Source of the DNA: Thermodesulfobacteriota bacterium
GTDB lineage: Bacteria > Desulfobacterota_D > UBA1144 > Nemesobacterales > CSP1-2
DNA length: 55,633 bases
Assembly: GCA_035559815.1 (NCBI GenBank)
Contig: DATMAT010000017.1
Span: forward strand, 1 to 55,633
Direction of reading: 5' to 3'
The position numbers and the translations under genes were made by a program. The notes beneath the pieces were generated by a model that saw only the letters and a list, made by a program, of their open reading frames with translations, did not search any database and had not been told where the DNA came from. Below are positions 23,266 through 33,023 of this stretch, one piece after another. Positions within the stretch are counted from its first letter, which is position 1; each line of letters opens with the position of its first letter.

Positions 23266-25163
23266 ATAATCAAACAAAGTTAAATTTAATCGTTTCATCT
23301 CTTCTCTTTGCGCTTTCATTAACGATTAGCTCTTGCGATACCGGTATCAGCGTAGGGGATGATACCCCTCCGGCTACTACCGAGGACCTCAGTTTTGACC
23401 CTTTGACAAAGCTGTTTAATTGGACTGCCCCTGGGGACGATGGAAATAGTGGGACGGCGACTATATACTTTTTTCGGTTTTTAGAGGATACCCAAGTTGA
23501 AAGCATTCTCGGTGTAGATTCATTAGAGGGTGTGCCTTTCAGCACCATACAACAAGTCGTACAAGATAATTTTAATGATGCTACACAGATGATAAACGAA
23601 TTGGAACCGGATAGGGCAGGCACGCCACAAAGCCTTCCGGTCATCAGGCTGGATATTTTAGGGATCCAAAGATTTTTTTTCGCCATGTTTACTAATGACG
23701 AAGTCGGTAATTCGTCGGGGGTATCGAACGTTGTCGAGGTGACAACGCCCTTGCGTCCGGTGCAATTTGAGGATAGCGGCGAAGGGAGTTGCTTGGGAGA
23801 TGCAATTGGCAGCGGTAATTTTAACGGCGACCAAGATTCTGACACTCCAAACCGCTTTGGGCCTGACGACCTGGTTATGGGCGACCCCTGTCTGGGCAGG
23901 GTCTATATATTTTATGGCGGTGTCGAACTGGCTCAGTTAGCGGATGACGGAGTTGTTGATGTGACCCAAGCCGATGTAACCATAATCGGCGATCCGGGCA
24001 TCATGTTTGGGGCGGCGGTGGCGGGGATTGGTAATATTTCCGGTGATTCAGCGGAGGAGTTAGCGATAGGGGCCCCGGGCTTTAATGAAGATACGGGGCA
24101 GGTCCTGATTTTTGACGGCAGCAATAAAGGTCTGCCGGCAGTCATAGACCTAACGAACGGAGCCGAGCCTGACCTGGTAATTAATGGCGAGAATGCCGGG
24201 GACAACTTTGGTTTTACGATAACTTTGAGCAGGAGAATATTCGTTGGCGCGCCTAACGCCCAGTCCGGCACGGGAAAGGCTTATGAGTTTCGCGGAGATG
24301 ACATAAAGAGGAATACTCCGGCCAGTGATGCCCGGGCGATAATCGTCGGCGAATCGCCGGGTGATATGTTTGGCTTTGCCATTGCCGATGTAGGACAGGT
24401 AGACGACGGCTCTTCGACTGATACTGCCATTAGCTCCCCCGGTGCGGGAAAGGTATATGTATTTTTTGACATTCGGAGCGGCGTGACCAATCTTTCAACG
24501 GATGAAGAAGATGTGGTCGTACTTCAAGGTGACCCTGTGGATGGATTTGGTTTTAGTATTTCCGGCGACGGTGATATCGTAGGCATTGTTGAAGACGATG
24601 ATGACAACAAGTTTGGCGCCGACACTGACCCTGACAATGACGAATGGGACGACATTATCGTGGGCGCCCCTAACTCCGGTATGAATACGGGCTCGGTTTT
24701 CCTCTACTCCGGAGAGGATATAAACACGGCTAAAGATAACGGTACCAGCCCCGGTTTCGTTACGGAATTTACCGGCCTGAATACGGAGGACCGGTTTGGG
24801 ACTTCCGTAGCTGTCCTCGGCGACGTTAATCCGGAGATCGGCTCCGACAAAAGACCGGAGGCTTTTATACTTGAAGTTACTGACACCAATGCCGACTTTA
24901 TCGTGGGCGCTCCGGGCATATCTCAGGTCTACCTGTTTTTCGGCCAGGAAGAATTTCCGGTTCTAGTTGACGCGGGAGAAGCTGACCTAGTCTTGCCCCT
25001 TGCCGATGACCCACCGGCTCCTCCAGGATTTGGAAAACTGGTCTTTAACCTGGGCAACGTGCTCACAGCCCCCCTCGAAGAGAGGGACTTAAATGAGGAA
25101 TATATGGGGCTCAACACCGATTTTGCCGTCGGCGGGGACGGTTCTGTTAGGATGGAATTTTAA
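23262..25163 (+). CDS. FG-GAP-repeat lipoprotein
   Basis: The 633-residue protein begins with a lipoprotein signal peptide ending in the lipobox LTISSC, so it should be acylated and anchored to a membrane, probably the outer one. Residues about 40-160 form a fibronectin-like segment. From residue 170 on there are several integrin-type FG-GAP repeats: GDAIGSGNFNGD, FGAAVAGIGNISGD, FGFAIADVGQ, FGTSVAVLGDVN and FAVGG, with Asp-rich calcium loops and IGAPG/VGAPN motifs. This predicts a seven-bladed-type propeller used in surface binding. It is not closely related in sequence to the repeats at 6886-7710. Confidence 0.85.
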   Translation: MNNQTKLNLIVSSLLFALSLTISSCDTGISVGDDTPPATTEDLSFDPLTKLFNWTAPGDDGNSGTATIYFFRFLEDTQVESILGVDSLEGVPFSTIQQVVQDNFNDATQMINELEPDRAGTPQSLPVIRLDILGIQRFFFAMFTNDEVGNSSGVSNVVEVTTPLRPVQFEDSGEGSCLGDAIGSGNFNGDQDSDTPNRFGPDDLVMGDPCLGRVYIFYGGVELAQLADDGVVDVTQADVTIIGDPGIMFGAAVAGIGNISGDSAEELAIGAPGFNEDTGQVLIFDGSNKGLPAVIDLTNGAEPDLVINGENAGDNFGFTITLSRRIFVGAPNAQSGTGKAYEFRGDDIKRNTPASDARAIIVGESPGDMFGFAIADVGQVDDGSSTDTAISSPGAGKVYVFFDIRSGVTNLSTDEEDVVVLQGDPVDGFGFSISGDGDIVGIVEDDDDNKFGADTDPDNDEWDDIIVGAPNSGMNTGSVFLYSGEDINTAKDNGTSPGFVTEFTGLNTEDRFGTSVAVLGDVNPEIGSDKRPEAFILEVTDTNADFIVGAPGISQVYLFFGQEEFPVLVDAGEADLVLPLADDPPAPPGFGKLVFNLGNVLTAPLEERDLNEEYMGLNTDFAVGGDGSVRMEF

Positions 25164-25176
25164 TTGCGGTTTAAGC

Positions 25177-25268
25177 AGTTAAGAGTCTAGAGTTTAAACT
25201 TGGATTTAAGATTAATGTCCACAAATTGTTTTTACTCGGAACTCTGAACTTAGAACTGAAAACTGTCT
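25177..25268. repeat. Opposed arrays of degenerate heptamers
   Basis: Four seven-base units of AGTYTAG type occupy 25177-25204, and five ACTCTGA-type units occupy 25234-25268 (ACTCGGA, ACTCTGA, ACTTAGA, ACTGAAA, ACTGTCT). They fill the gap between the converging lipoprotein and permease genes and end 3 bases from the permease stop. A like array overlaps the end of the ATPase gene at 26545-26579. Confidence 0.65.
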
Positions 25269-25270
25269 GT

Positions 25271-26482
25271 TTACTCATACCGCAATGCTTCGATCGGGTC
25301 CAACTTAGACGCTTTTTTTGCCGGATAAAGGCCGAAGAAAACACCGATAAGAGCGGCAAATCCAAAAGCTAATATGATCGCACCCACGGAAACCAAGCTT
25401 GGCCAACCGGTTAATAGTGAAGCGGTCTTTGTTGCTATTATTCCCAACAATATGCCTATGATCCCGCCTACCAGTGATAGCACCACTGCTTCGATCAAAA
25501 ACTGAATAAGGATGTCTCTCTCCTTGGCGCCCACGGCCATACGTATTCCGATTTCCCTAATCCTCTCCGTTACGGAAACGAGCATAATGTTCATTATCCC
25601 GATCCCTCCCACTATGAGAGAAATAGAGGCAATGCTGCCTAGCAATATAGTCATAATCCTGGAAATGGTGAATATTCTATCGATTATGTTTTGCTGAGTC
25701 CTGATATAAAAATCATCCTCCATGCCCGGACGTATCTGGTGACGTTCTCTCAGGAGTTGAGCAATTTGAGCCTCAGCGTATGGTATGTCATCCTGAGTCC
25801 TCACGGAGACGGATATTTTTTCTACCTTGGCCATTCCCATTATTCTTTTTTGGAGGGTGGAGTATGGGACTATGACCACATCATCTTGATCCTTTCCGCT
25901 CGGGGTCTGGCCTATTGTGGTTAAGACACCAATAACCTTGAATGTGATTCTCCCAATTCTAACAGTCTCGCCTACGGGGTTATGATATCCAAACAGGTTT
26001 AAGGCTACGCTTCTTCCAAGAACACATACCCTTTCTGCATTAATAATATCTTGGTCGGTGAAAAAGCTGCCTTGCTCGGGAGGCCAATCATTTATGTAGG
26101 TAAAATCGGGAGAAGCCCCTACTATGGTCGTGAACCGGTTACGGTTATTCCATACGACCCACTCGTTTGTATCTAATATCGGCGATACATGGGTTACCAT
26201 GCTCAGTTTTCCTATAGCTTCTGCATCTTCAGCTGTGAGTGTATCTACTGCCGAGCGTTCGGTTGCCCCGCTTCCTGCTCTCATTCCCGAGCCTATAATC
26301 AGGGAATTTCCTCCAAGACTTATGAGTTGTTCTTCGATTAGTTTCTTTGCTCCTTGCGTAACCGCTACCATGGTTATCACCGCGGCAACCCCGATTATGA
26401 TCCCAAGTGTAGTAAGCATGGAGCGAACCTGGTTCTTTCTGAGGGCGCGGTATGAAACTCTGAGCGCTGCCATCGGGTTCAT
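25271..26482 (-). CDS. MacB-type ABC transporter permease
   Basis: The 403-residue protein has the MacB/FtsX layout: one N-terminal transmembrane helix (TLGIIIGVAAVITMV), a large periplasmic domain (residues about 45-275), and three C-terminal helices, the first followed by VTERIREIGIRMAVGAKERDI, the coupling segment that contacts the ATPase. Such proteins work by mechanotransmission and push substrates from the periplasm through TolC. In classic MacB the ATPase is fused; here it is a separate gene 60 bases upstream. Last gene of the efflux operon. Confidence 0.92.
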   Translation of the reverse strand: MNPMAALRVSYRALRKNQVRSMLTTLGIIIGVAAVITMVAVTQGAKKLIEEQLISLGGNSLIIGSGMRAGSGATERSAVDTLTAEDAEAIGKLSMVTHVSPILDTNEWVVWNNRNRFTTIVGASPDFTYINDWPPEQGSFFTDQDIINAERVCVLGRSVALNLFGYHNPVGETVRIGRITFKVIGVLTTIGQTPSGKDQDDVVIVPYSTLQKRIMGMAKVEKISVSVRTQDDIPYAEAQIAQLLRERHQIRPGMEDDFYIRTQQNIIDRIFTISRIMTILLGSIASISLIVGGIGIMNIMLVSVTERIREIGIRMAVGAKERDILIQFLIEAVVLSLVGGIIGILLGIIATKTASLLTGWPSLVSVGAIILAFGFAALIGVFFGLYPAKKASKLDPIEALRYE

Positions 26483-26542
26483 TTGCTACTCCAAAAGTAT
26501 AGAGTCATAGATATTGGATAAACGTTAAACACATATTGACTT

Positions 26543-27250
26543 TCAACTCTTGATTCTTAACTCTGAATTCTTCGTTCTGTCATCGAGAACCTTTCCGTCC
26601 CTGAACAAAATTATCCTTTGAGCGTACTCGGCTATCTCTTTGTCGTGTGTGATCATTACTATAGTTTTGCCCTGACGATTTAGCGTCTTGAATATCTCCA
26701 TTATCTCTATACTGGTATCGGTGTCCAGGTTACCGGTGGGTTCATCAGCCAATATAATGCTTGGCTTGTTTATGATTGCTCTAGCTATTGCTACCCTCTG
26801 CTGTTGTCCGCCTGAAAGCTGGGATGGGTAATGTTTTTCCCATCCTTCAAGCCCGACCATAGATAGTGCTTCCGTAGCCAGTTTATTTCTCCTGTTTGCT
26901 GGAGTGTTGTTGTATATGAGGGGAAGTTCTACGTTCTCGAGTGCCGTTGTCCTAGCGAGAAGATTAAAATTTTGAAAGACAAACCCGATTTTCTTGTTTC
27001 TCATTTCCGAGAGTTCATCTTTGTCCAGTAGCGAAACTTCATTTCCGTCGAGAAAATAACTTCCCTCTGTTGGTTTATCCAGGCACCCTATGATGTTCAT
27101 GAAAGTGCTTTTTCCCGAGCCGGAGGGACCCATCACCGAGACAAAATCTCCTCCTCTTATTTTGAGAGAGACCCCTCTTAAGGCGTGAACATCGACGTCG
27201 CCCATCTTGTATATTTTATGAAGGTTATCCACTACAATGATATTATCCAC
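26543..27250 (-). CDS. ABC transporter ATP-binding protein (MacB/LolD type)
   Basis: The 235-residue ATPase has Walker [10 protein letters not shown] near residue 40, Q-loop FVFQNFNLL, signature [14 protein letters not shown], Walker [12 protein letters not shown] and H-loop MITHD. It powers the permease encoded next. The last ten or so residues (NSELRIKS) are encoded by a degenerate heptamer array (26545-26579) and are not part of the family fold, so the original stop was probably replaced. It lies 3 bases after the adaptor gene. Confidence 0.93.
   Translation of the reverse strand: MDNIIVVDNLHKIYKMGDVDVHALRGVSLKIRGGDFVSVMGPSGSGKSTFMNIIGCLDKPTEGSYFLDGNEVSLLDKDELSEMRNKKIGFVFQNFNLLARTTALENVELPLIYNNTPANRRNKLATEALSMVGLEGWEKHYPSQLSGGQQQRVAIARAIINKPSIILADEPTGNLDTDTSIEIMEIFKTLNRQGKTIVMITHDKEIAEYAQRIILFRDGKVLDDRTKNSELRIKS
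26545..26579. repeat. Five degenerate heptamers at the ATPase 3' end
   Basis: The units are AACTCTT, GATTCTT, AACTCTG, AATTCTT and CGTTCTG in plus-strand reading. They encode the last residues of the ATPase on the minus strand. The period of seven and the consensus are like those at 25234-25268, 1.3 kb away. Confidence 0.65.
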
Positions 27251-27253
27251 GGC

Positions 27254-28411
27254 TTAAAACCTGATTGGCTTTGGTAGAATCGATTCGAGTGAGTCTGAGT
27301 TAGATTCACCTTTAATCGTCGCTTCGATAATCACCTCTTCTCCTTCCCGGAGGCCGCCGCCGACGATTTCAGTAAAGTTATCGTCACTGATACCGGGATT
27401 TATCCTGACCGGCTTTATTTTCTTGCTTCCAGCAGGAATCCATACTACCGAGGTACCGTCCGGCTCTTGGGAATTTCGCTCGACCAAGGCGTTTGGAGGA
27501 GGGATAAACCGGAGGGCTGCCCGGGGGACTCTCAGCGTGTCATCCCGGTGTGCTACCAGTATCCTTACCTCTGCAGTCATTCCCGGCTTGAGTTTAAGCT
27601 CTTTGTTTTGTACCCGGATCACCACGTCGTAGGTTACTACGTTGTTGCTGACGATAGGCTCGCTTCTTATCTGTTCCAGTTTGCCGGAGAATTCTTCGTT
27701 TGGATATGCGTTCACGGTGAAGACAGCATCCTGGCCGACCTCAATTTTGCCTATGTCTGACTCGCTTATGTGGGCAATGACATTCATGGAAGAAAGGTCT
27801 TCGGCTATGACGAAAAGGGGAGGGGAGTTCTGCCCTGCGGTTACGGATTGGCCGACATTGATGTTCTTGGAAATAACGATCCCGTCGATCGGGCTCCGAA
27901 TTGTCGCATTCAAGAGATTCGACCTGGCTATATCTACCTCCGCTTTTGTCTGCTCCACCGTGGCTGTATCTCTAGAATATTTAACTTTTGAATCATCATA
28001 CTCCTGCTTGGAGATTAGCCTCTTTTCATAAAGCTCTCTGTTTGCATCCATTATGGTTTTATTGAGTTGGGCATCTGCCTGGGCTTTCTTCAGGTCAGCC
28101 AGAGCCTGTTCCAGCTTGGCCCGGAAGGGTGTAGTGTCTATCTCGGCAAGCGGTTCATCTTTCTCCACTGCGGAGTTAAAATCCACATATATTTGTCTTA
28201 TGGTCCCGGAAACCCGGCTTCCGACCTCTACTCTGGATATAGGATTCACTGTACCGGTGGCAGTGATGTAGGATGATATATCCCCCCTATCCACCTTGGC
28301 GGTCCTATAAGCTATCGACCCGTCATCATTCTGTGAATATCGGACGGCGATAAGGATGATAACGACCAGTATTACCAGCAAAAAGATGATCTTTTTACTC
28401 TTCAGGTTCAT
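27254..28411 (-). CDS. MacA-type periplasmic adaptor (membrane fusion protein)
   Basis: The 385-residue protein starts with an N-terminal anchor helix (IIFLLVILVVIILIAV). A barrel-sandwich part with TGTVNPISRVEVGSRVSG comes next, then a coiled-coil hairpin (residues about 95-165) and the lipoyl half ATIRSPIDGIVISKNINVGQ. The C-terminal beta-barrel and membrane-proximal domains follow. It should bridge the inner-membrane MacB-type pump and the TolC-type channel. It overlaps the upstream outer-membrane gene by 4 bases. Confidence 0.92.
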   Translation of the reverse strand: MNLKSKKIIFLLVILVVIILIAVRYSQNDDGSIAYRTAKVDRGDISSYITATGTVNPISRVEVGSRVSGTIRQIYVDFNSAVEKDEPLAEIDTTPFRAKLEQALADLKKAQADAQLNKTIMDANRELYEKRLISKQEYDDSKVKYSRDTATVEQTKAEVDIARSNLLNATIRSPIDGIVISKNINVGQSVTAGQNSPPLFVIAEDLSSMNVIAHISESDIGKIEVGQDAVFTVNAYPNEEFSGKLEQIRSEPIVSNNVVTYDVVIRVQNKELKLKPGMTAEVRILVAHRDDTLRVPRAALRFIPPPNALVERNSQEPDGTSVVWIPAGSKKIKPVRINPGISDDNFTEIVGGGLREGEEVIIEATIKGESNSDSLESILPKPIRF

Positions 28412-29646
28412 TCTTCGGCTATCTTCTCCCCGGTGGCTCTCTCCAGTTGGGCGATGGCGATTTTATAGTTGTAGATGGCCTCGATGTGGTCTGCGTTTGT
28501 GGAGGCCAAAAGTGCTTCCGCTTCTGCCAGGTCGACCGCTGAGCTTTTCCCCAAGCGATACTCCTCCTCGGTCAGTTCGAGATTTTCTTGTGCGGATGTC
28601 TCCGATATCTTGGTTACCTCGAGGGCTTCTTCCGCCGTCTTCAGGTTAAGATATAGCTGCTTTACTTCTGATGTTATTTGATTCTTCAGGGATTCTATGT
28701 TTGCTCGAGCCTGCTTTAGTTTTGCCCTGTCCTCATTCACCCGGGACAGGTCTGCAAATCCCTCGAACACCGGGAACCTGAGCCCGACACCGGCTATAAA
28801 ATCCGGGCCGGTTGCCCCCTCGCCATCAAACCGGTATGCCACCCTTCCCAGGATCTCCGGGAAATAAAGGGACTGCTTAGAAGCAGATAAACTCGCCTTC
28901 ATTCCTGCTTCCTTTGCTCTCAAACCCTTTAATTCGGGACGTCTATCCAAGGCCTTGTTTATGGCGTCATCCAGGTTCAAATCCACCAGTTTATATTCTA
29001 ACATATCCACGAGCTGGTAGTTAAAGCCGGATTCGTCTATGCCCATGGCGTTTATCAACCTCATCTGGGCATTCTCCAGGTTATTTTTTGCGGTGATTAG
29101 GTCGAGCTTGGCGTTACCCAGGTTTACCCTTGCTTTGGTAACTTCCAGCCTGGAGGCCCTCCCGGCTTTAAAAAAACCCTCCGTCTGCTCCAGGCGCTTT
29201 TCCTGTTCTTGGAGCGTCTTCTCCGCCGCCTGCAGGATATGCCTATGGGCAAGCACCATATAATAGGAAACCTTGGTATCCAGGATTACGTCCTCCTCCG
29301 TTGCCTCCTTATCGAAGATCGAGGACTCCACCTGCGCTTTGCTGGACTTGATTATGTTCGGGGTGCGCCAGAAGTCCCAGATAAGCTGGTCTGCAAATAT
29401 GCCCGACTCACGCTCGATGAAAGGTATGATAAACCTAAATTCGACCTGAGGATAAAGAATCGATTTTGAATCCTGCAAACGGGCTCTCATGATGTCGACC
29501 GATGCGTCTGAGGCCATGATGTTGGGGTTATTTTCGAGCGCGATTCTGATGGCTTCGTCCAGGGATAGAAGTTCGATATCTTGCTCGGCAAGGGCAGTGA
29601 GGCTAAAAAAAAGCGAAAATATGAACATAACCTTCAATCTTTTCAT
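28408..29646 (-). CDS. TolC-family outer-membrane channel protein
   Basis: The 412-residue protein has a signal peptide (LKVMFIFSLFFSLTALA) and the duplicated TolC helix-strand pattern. LDEAIRIALENNPNI near residue 30 and LDDAINKALDRRPELKGL near 220 mark the two halves, each with long coiled-coil helices. Three copies would form the outer-membrane tunnel. First gene of the four-gene efflux operon (channel, adaptor, ATPase, permease). Substrate of the pump is unknown; relatives export macrolides, peptides or lipids. Confidence 0.92.
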   Translation of the reverse strand: MKRLKVMFIFSLFFSLTALAEQDIELLSLDEAIRIALENNPNIMASDASVDIMRARLQDSKSILYPQVEFRFIIPFIERESGIFADQLIWDFWRTPNIIKSSKAQVESSIFDKEATEEDVILDTKVSYYMVLAHRHILQAAEKTLQEQEKRLEQTEGFFKAGRASRLEVTKARVNLGNAKLDLITAKNNLENAQMRLINAMGIDESGFNYQLVDMLEYKLVDLNLDDAINKALDRRPELKGLRAKEAGMKASLSASKQSLYFPEILGRVAYRFDGEGATGPDFIAGVGLRFPVFEGFADLSRVNEDRAKLKQARANIESLKNQITSEVKQLYLNLKTAEEALEVTKISETSAQENLELTEEEYRLGKSSAVDLAEAEALLASTNADHIEAIYNYKIAIAQLERATGEKIAEE

Positions 29647-29718
29647 TTATGCGCCTCCCTCTTGACCTTTAAAGGAGTATAAATATGATTCTAAAATGTA
29701 CTTGTTGCAACAGTTTAT

Positions 29719-29747
29719 TTGTCATGGTTCAAGCGGTTGTGTAAAAT
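29719..29747 (+). promoter_or_regulatory. Promoter of hemW, predicting a leaderless transcript
   Basis: A -35 TTGTCA (29719-29724) and a -10 TAAAAT (29742-29747) are spaced by exactly 17 bases. The expected start of transcription, 6-8 bases after the -10, falls on or next to the A of the hemW ATG at 29754. No ribosome-binding site is visible before the ATG. Confidence 0.55.
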
Positions 29748-29753
29748 AGGCCC

Positions 29754-30914
29754 ATGGCTTTCGGAATCTATGTTCATATCCCCTACTGCGTCAAAAAGTG
29801 TCCCTATTGCGATTTTAATTCCTACGGCGTGGGGAAGCTGATACCGGAGGAGGAATATACAGAGGCGTTATTAAAAGAGGTCGATTTCTACGAGGAGTGG
29901 ATAGGGGAGTTGCCCATCTCCTCGGTCTTTTTTGGCGGCGGCACCCCGTCGTTATTTTCTTCACAAAGCGTCGAGAGGATAATCGATCAGATTGTGAATA
30001 TTGCTCCTTCATCGGACCGCGTCGAGGTCTCCTTAGAGGTAAACCCGAAAACGGCTGATTTAGGGAAGCTCAGGGGCTTTCGAGAGGTAGGAGTGAATAG
30101 GATAAGCGTTGGAGTTCAATCCTTCTCCGAGAGAAAACTCAAGGTCCTGGGCCGGATCAATTCGCCCGAGGACAGCCGAAAGATACTGGAGGATGTGGTT
30201 AAGGCCGGGTTTCATAATTTTAACCTAGACCTCATGTACGGGGTTTCTGACGAAACGCTCGAGGAATGGAAGCTAGATTTACTTAAGGCGCTAGAGTTTA
30301 ACACGACCCATATATCGGCGTATAACCTGACCATCGAGGATGATACCGAATTTGCCGCGCTAAATGCGGCGGGGAGGTTAACGCTTCCAGACGAGGATAC
30401 GCTGGCGGATATGATCGTGTTTACCAGTGAGTTTCTTGAGGAGGCCGGCTACGGACAATACGAGATATCGAATTATGCCAAACCCGGGTTTGAGTGTAGA
30501 CATAACCTCCTTTACTGGAGGGGGGAGAGTTACTTAGGTCTTGGGGCAGGGGCGCATTCGCATCTAGCTCAAGATGAGAGAACCCCCTGGGGCACTAGGT
30601 GGGCTAATCTCAAGGACCCGGTTGCTTACATCAATACTCTCAAGGACGGTAAGAGACCGCTAGCGTTTACCGAGTGGCTAAGTAGAGACGAGGCCATGGA
30701 AGATAGGGTTCTGATGGGTCTTCGGCTAAAAGAGGGGATAAGCCTGATTAACCTCGAACAAAAATTCGGTGTAGGATTGTCTTCGGATAAATTGGATTAC
30801 CTTATGGATAAAAACTTTATACAAATGTCCGATAACCGTCTCCGGCTTACCGGTAAAGGATTCCTCCTATCTAATGAAATTATCTTGAAGGTTCTGGATT
30901 CTTTGATATCTTAG
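29754..30914 (+). CDS. hemW: HemW-like radical SAM protein
   Basis: The 386-residue protein has the radical SAM cluster motif Cys12-x3-Cys16-x2-Cys19 with the HemW-typical extension CDFNSYG, followed by FFGGGTPSL and EVNPKT. HemW is a heme chaperone that binds heme and a 4Fe-4S cluster; it was formerly annotated as oxygen-independent coproporphyrinogen III oxidase but lacks that function in studied cases. The N-terminus MAFGIYVHIPYC fits family starts exactly, which supports translation from a nearly leaderless mRNA. Confidence 0.93.
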   Translation: MAFGIYVHIPYCVKKCPYCDFNSYGVGKLIPEEEYTEALLKEVDFYEEWIGELPISSVFFGGGTPSLFSSQSVERIIDQIVNIAPSSDRVEVSLEVNPKTADLGKLRGFREVGVNRISVGVQSFSERKLKVLGRINSPEDSRKILEDVVKAGFHNFNLDLMYGVSDETLEEWKLDLLKALEFNTTHISAYNLTIEDDTEFAALNAAGRLTLPDEDTLADMIVFTSEFLEEAGYGQYEISNYAKPGFECRHNLLYWRGESYLGLGAGAHSHLAQDERTPWGTRWANLKDPVAYINTLKDGKRPLAFTEWLSRDEAMEDRVLMGLRLKEGISLINLEQKFGVGLSSDKLDYLMDKNFIQMSDNRLRLTGKGFLLSNEIILKVLDSLIS

Positions 30915-30921
30915 AACACGA

Positions 30922-31377
30922 TTATCTTTTGCGTTTTACCCGATGCTTTATTCCTTTGGCCACGATATAAAAGTTATCTCCTTCCTCGATTAGATGCTTG
31001 GTTAGCTCGTAATAAGCGGGTCTTAGCAGCCTGGCCTCGTATCGGTCGTTTTTTACCTTGGTATAGGCTACGTTTTCTTCGTTCATCCATAGTTTGCCTA
31101 GGTCCAGTTTTTCCTCGGTTTCATCGTTCAGGATTGCGTAGAATCCATCTTCACGCATATCGACCATTTTTACTACAAAAGGCGTGTCTTCAACCTTCAC
31201 ATAAAGCCTGCCGCTGCCCTCATCTACGTAGTATCTTCCTTCTTCGTCTCGGCTGAGTAGCCTGTTATTGTGAAGATAAGTCCATCTATGCAGGACCGGG
31301 ATACCGTCCTGAAACCAATTGCCCTCTTTATCGATGAAGAACCTAGGCTTAAATTTGTCTGTTTTCTGCTCTTCCAT
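30922..31377 (-). CDS. DUF1285-like hypothetical protein
   Basis: The 151-residue protein contains FFIDKEGNWFQDGIPVLHR, an SRDEEGRYYV segment and VEDTPFVVKMVD, which resemble the DUF1285 pattern of small beta-rich proteins. The C-terminus is basic (KHRVKRKR). No signal peptide is present. It runs convergent to hemW with 8 bases between stops. Role unknown. Confidence 0.7.
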   Translation of the reverse strand: MEEQKTDKFKPRFFIDKEGNWFQDGIPVLHRWTYLHNNRLLSRDEEGRYYVDEGSGRLYVKVEDTPFVVKMVDMREDGFYAILNDETEEKLDLGKLWMNEENVAYTKVKNDRYEARLLRPAYYELTKHLIEEGDNFYIVAKGIKHRVKRKR

Positions 31378-31410
31378 ATCGGCCTTGGTGTAACATACCG
31401 GAGTAAATTT

Positions 31411-31824
31411 TTACTCACCCATTACCTTCACAACTACCCTCTTCTTCCTCTGCCCGTCGAACTCGGCGTAGAAGACCCTCTGCCAGGGGCCCAGGTCTAA
31501 ATCGCCATTGGTTATGGGGACGATTACCTGATGGTGCATTATCAGGTTCTTGAGATGAGCATCGCCGTTGTCTTCCCCGGTTTGATGGTGTTTATAGTCT
31601 TTTCGATATGGTGCCAATTTTTCGAGCCACTCCCATATGTCCTCAAATAATCCCTCTTCCAGGTCGTTGACGTAAACGGCTGCGGTTATGTGCATGGCCG
31701 AAACCAACACAAGACCCTCCTGCACCGAGCTTTTTTTCACGATTTCCCTGACTGTATCGGTGATGTGTATGATTTCTCTCCTTTTTTTGGTGTTAAACCA
31801 TAGATACTCGGTGTGGCTTTTCAT
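31411..31824 (-). CDS. yjbQ: YjbQ/UPF0047-family protein
   Basis: The 137-residue protein shows the YjbQ signature: [15 protein letters not shown] near residue 42, a [12 protein letters not shown] block near 88, and [16 protein letters not shown] near 115. Members form trimers and have weak thiamine-phosphate-synthase-like activity in one reported case; the true role is unclear. It lies 33 bases upstream of the DUF1285-like gene and may be in the same transcript. Confidence 0.9.
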   Translation of the reverse strand: MKSHTEYLWFNTKKRREIIHITDTVREIVKKSSVQEGLVLVSAMHITAAVYVNDLEEGLFEDIWEWLEKLAPYRKDYKHHQTGEDNGDAHLKNLIMHHQVIVPITNGDLDLGPWQRVFYAEFDGQRKKRVVVKVMGE

Positions 31825-31863
31825 GCCTAAATCTCTCCGATAAATAGTGTGCTATGCTTCGGC

Positions 31864-32232
31864 TTATGTTCCATTCTGGTTTTGTGTTGTTGATTTTTCG
31901 TCGAGGTACTTTTGTAGCAGTTTGTTCTTCCCTTCTATGTACTTTTCGATTAATGCCTGTTGTCTCTGCTTAAACTCTTCGTATTTGATCCTGAGTTTGT
32001 CGGTAAGATAACCGTTAACCAGCTCTTCCCTGAGCCTCTGGTAATCTTTCCAGAGGGATTCCTGTGCGTTCTTATATTCGCCGTAGATATCGTGCTTTTG
32101 CTCTTGGCTTTGTGTTTCTTCTTTTCTCGCCGGGGTATTTGAGTATTCCTTTTGTTCTGCGGATACCAAAAGACTGGGAAGGAGAAGAGTGAGAAAAATA
32201 AGCGTATAAAATATCGAGACGAATTTTGCCAA
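31864..32232 (-). CDS. Small exported helical protein
   Basis: The 122-residue protein has a signal peptide (hydrophobic residues 7-23, cleavage near VSA-EQ). The rest is very polar and predicted helical, with heptad-like KYEEFKQRQQALIEKYIEGK stretches suggesting a coiled coil. It ends in an unstructured Gln/Asn-rich tail. No family is recognised. It is probably periplasmic and structural or chaperone-like. Confidence 0.65.
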   Translation of the reverse strand: MAKFVSIFYTLIFLTLLLPSLLVSAEQKEYSNTPARKEETQSQEQKHDIYGEYKNAQESLWKDYQRLREELVNGYLTDKLRIKYEEFKQRQQALIEKYIEGKNKLLQKYLDEKSTTQNQNGT

Positions 32233-33023
32233 ACTTGTGTTCCTCCTCCTGTGGTCTTAATACGAATTATAAACTCTTATCCACATTTTTTGAAGAAACT
32301 TTCTTTGGTGCGCTGGACGGTGAATTCATACATTTTTTTGGCTAAATAGGCGTGTTTTATTAAGTCATAGCAACCCAAAATTTATAGAGAGAAGCGAATG
32401 AAGAATTGAAAGTAGGAGATGGACTGGAGAATCGACTGGGTCGATTTGGCTGCGATCATCCAGCGATTAGAATAATTCAAGACAATCAACACAGGTTGTG
32501 CCGGCCAATAAAGCAATTAAGTTAACATCCTCTTGATCGAGTACTAATCATTACCCTTTTCTTACAAGGAAGGTTAAGAAGTAAACCGTAGAAATAACGG
32601 GTAATTATATTGATATCTTATTATATAACATAAAGTATGATCAGGTTATATATAAGATGTTCTAAAGCATTATCTCAGAAACTGTGGATAGATAGCTCGA
32701 AGCTGGAAATTTGCTTTAAGAGTTGTGGAGACTGGAGGAGTTCGAATATCGGATTGGGCTTTAATGTAATACCCTAGTTCACTGTTATTATTGTCATTAT
32801 TAAGTGAATTTAATCTTATGCTACTCCTCAATAATCGCAATATGTTGACCTCAATTATACCTTAAGTTTGAATGGCTTGAGCTAGCGGATTAACTATCTG
32901 TAATTTCGGTGCGGAACTTAAATTTCGACATTAAAGTTTAATTTAAAATGATGGAAAACGTGAGGAGACGGACACAACCCGTTTCTGTTGTTTGATTATC
33001 TTCTTAAAGTTAATTCTTAAGCG
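32233..33023. other. AT-rich 790-base gap without a recognisable gene
   Basis: No reading frame over 60 codons lies wholly within it, and I see no tRNA cloverleaf and no strong hairpin-plus-T terminator. The middle (32600-32660) is very AT-rich with TTATATAACAT and GGTTATATATAAG. It could hold an unannotated small RNA or a decayed gene; nothing positive supports either. Confidence 0.5.

Noticed and set aside
32600-32660. Possible origin or AT-rich control region
   Set aside because: AT-richness alone, with no DnaA boxes or iterons.
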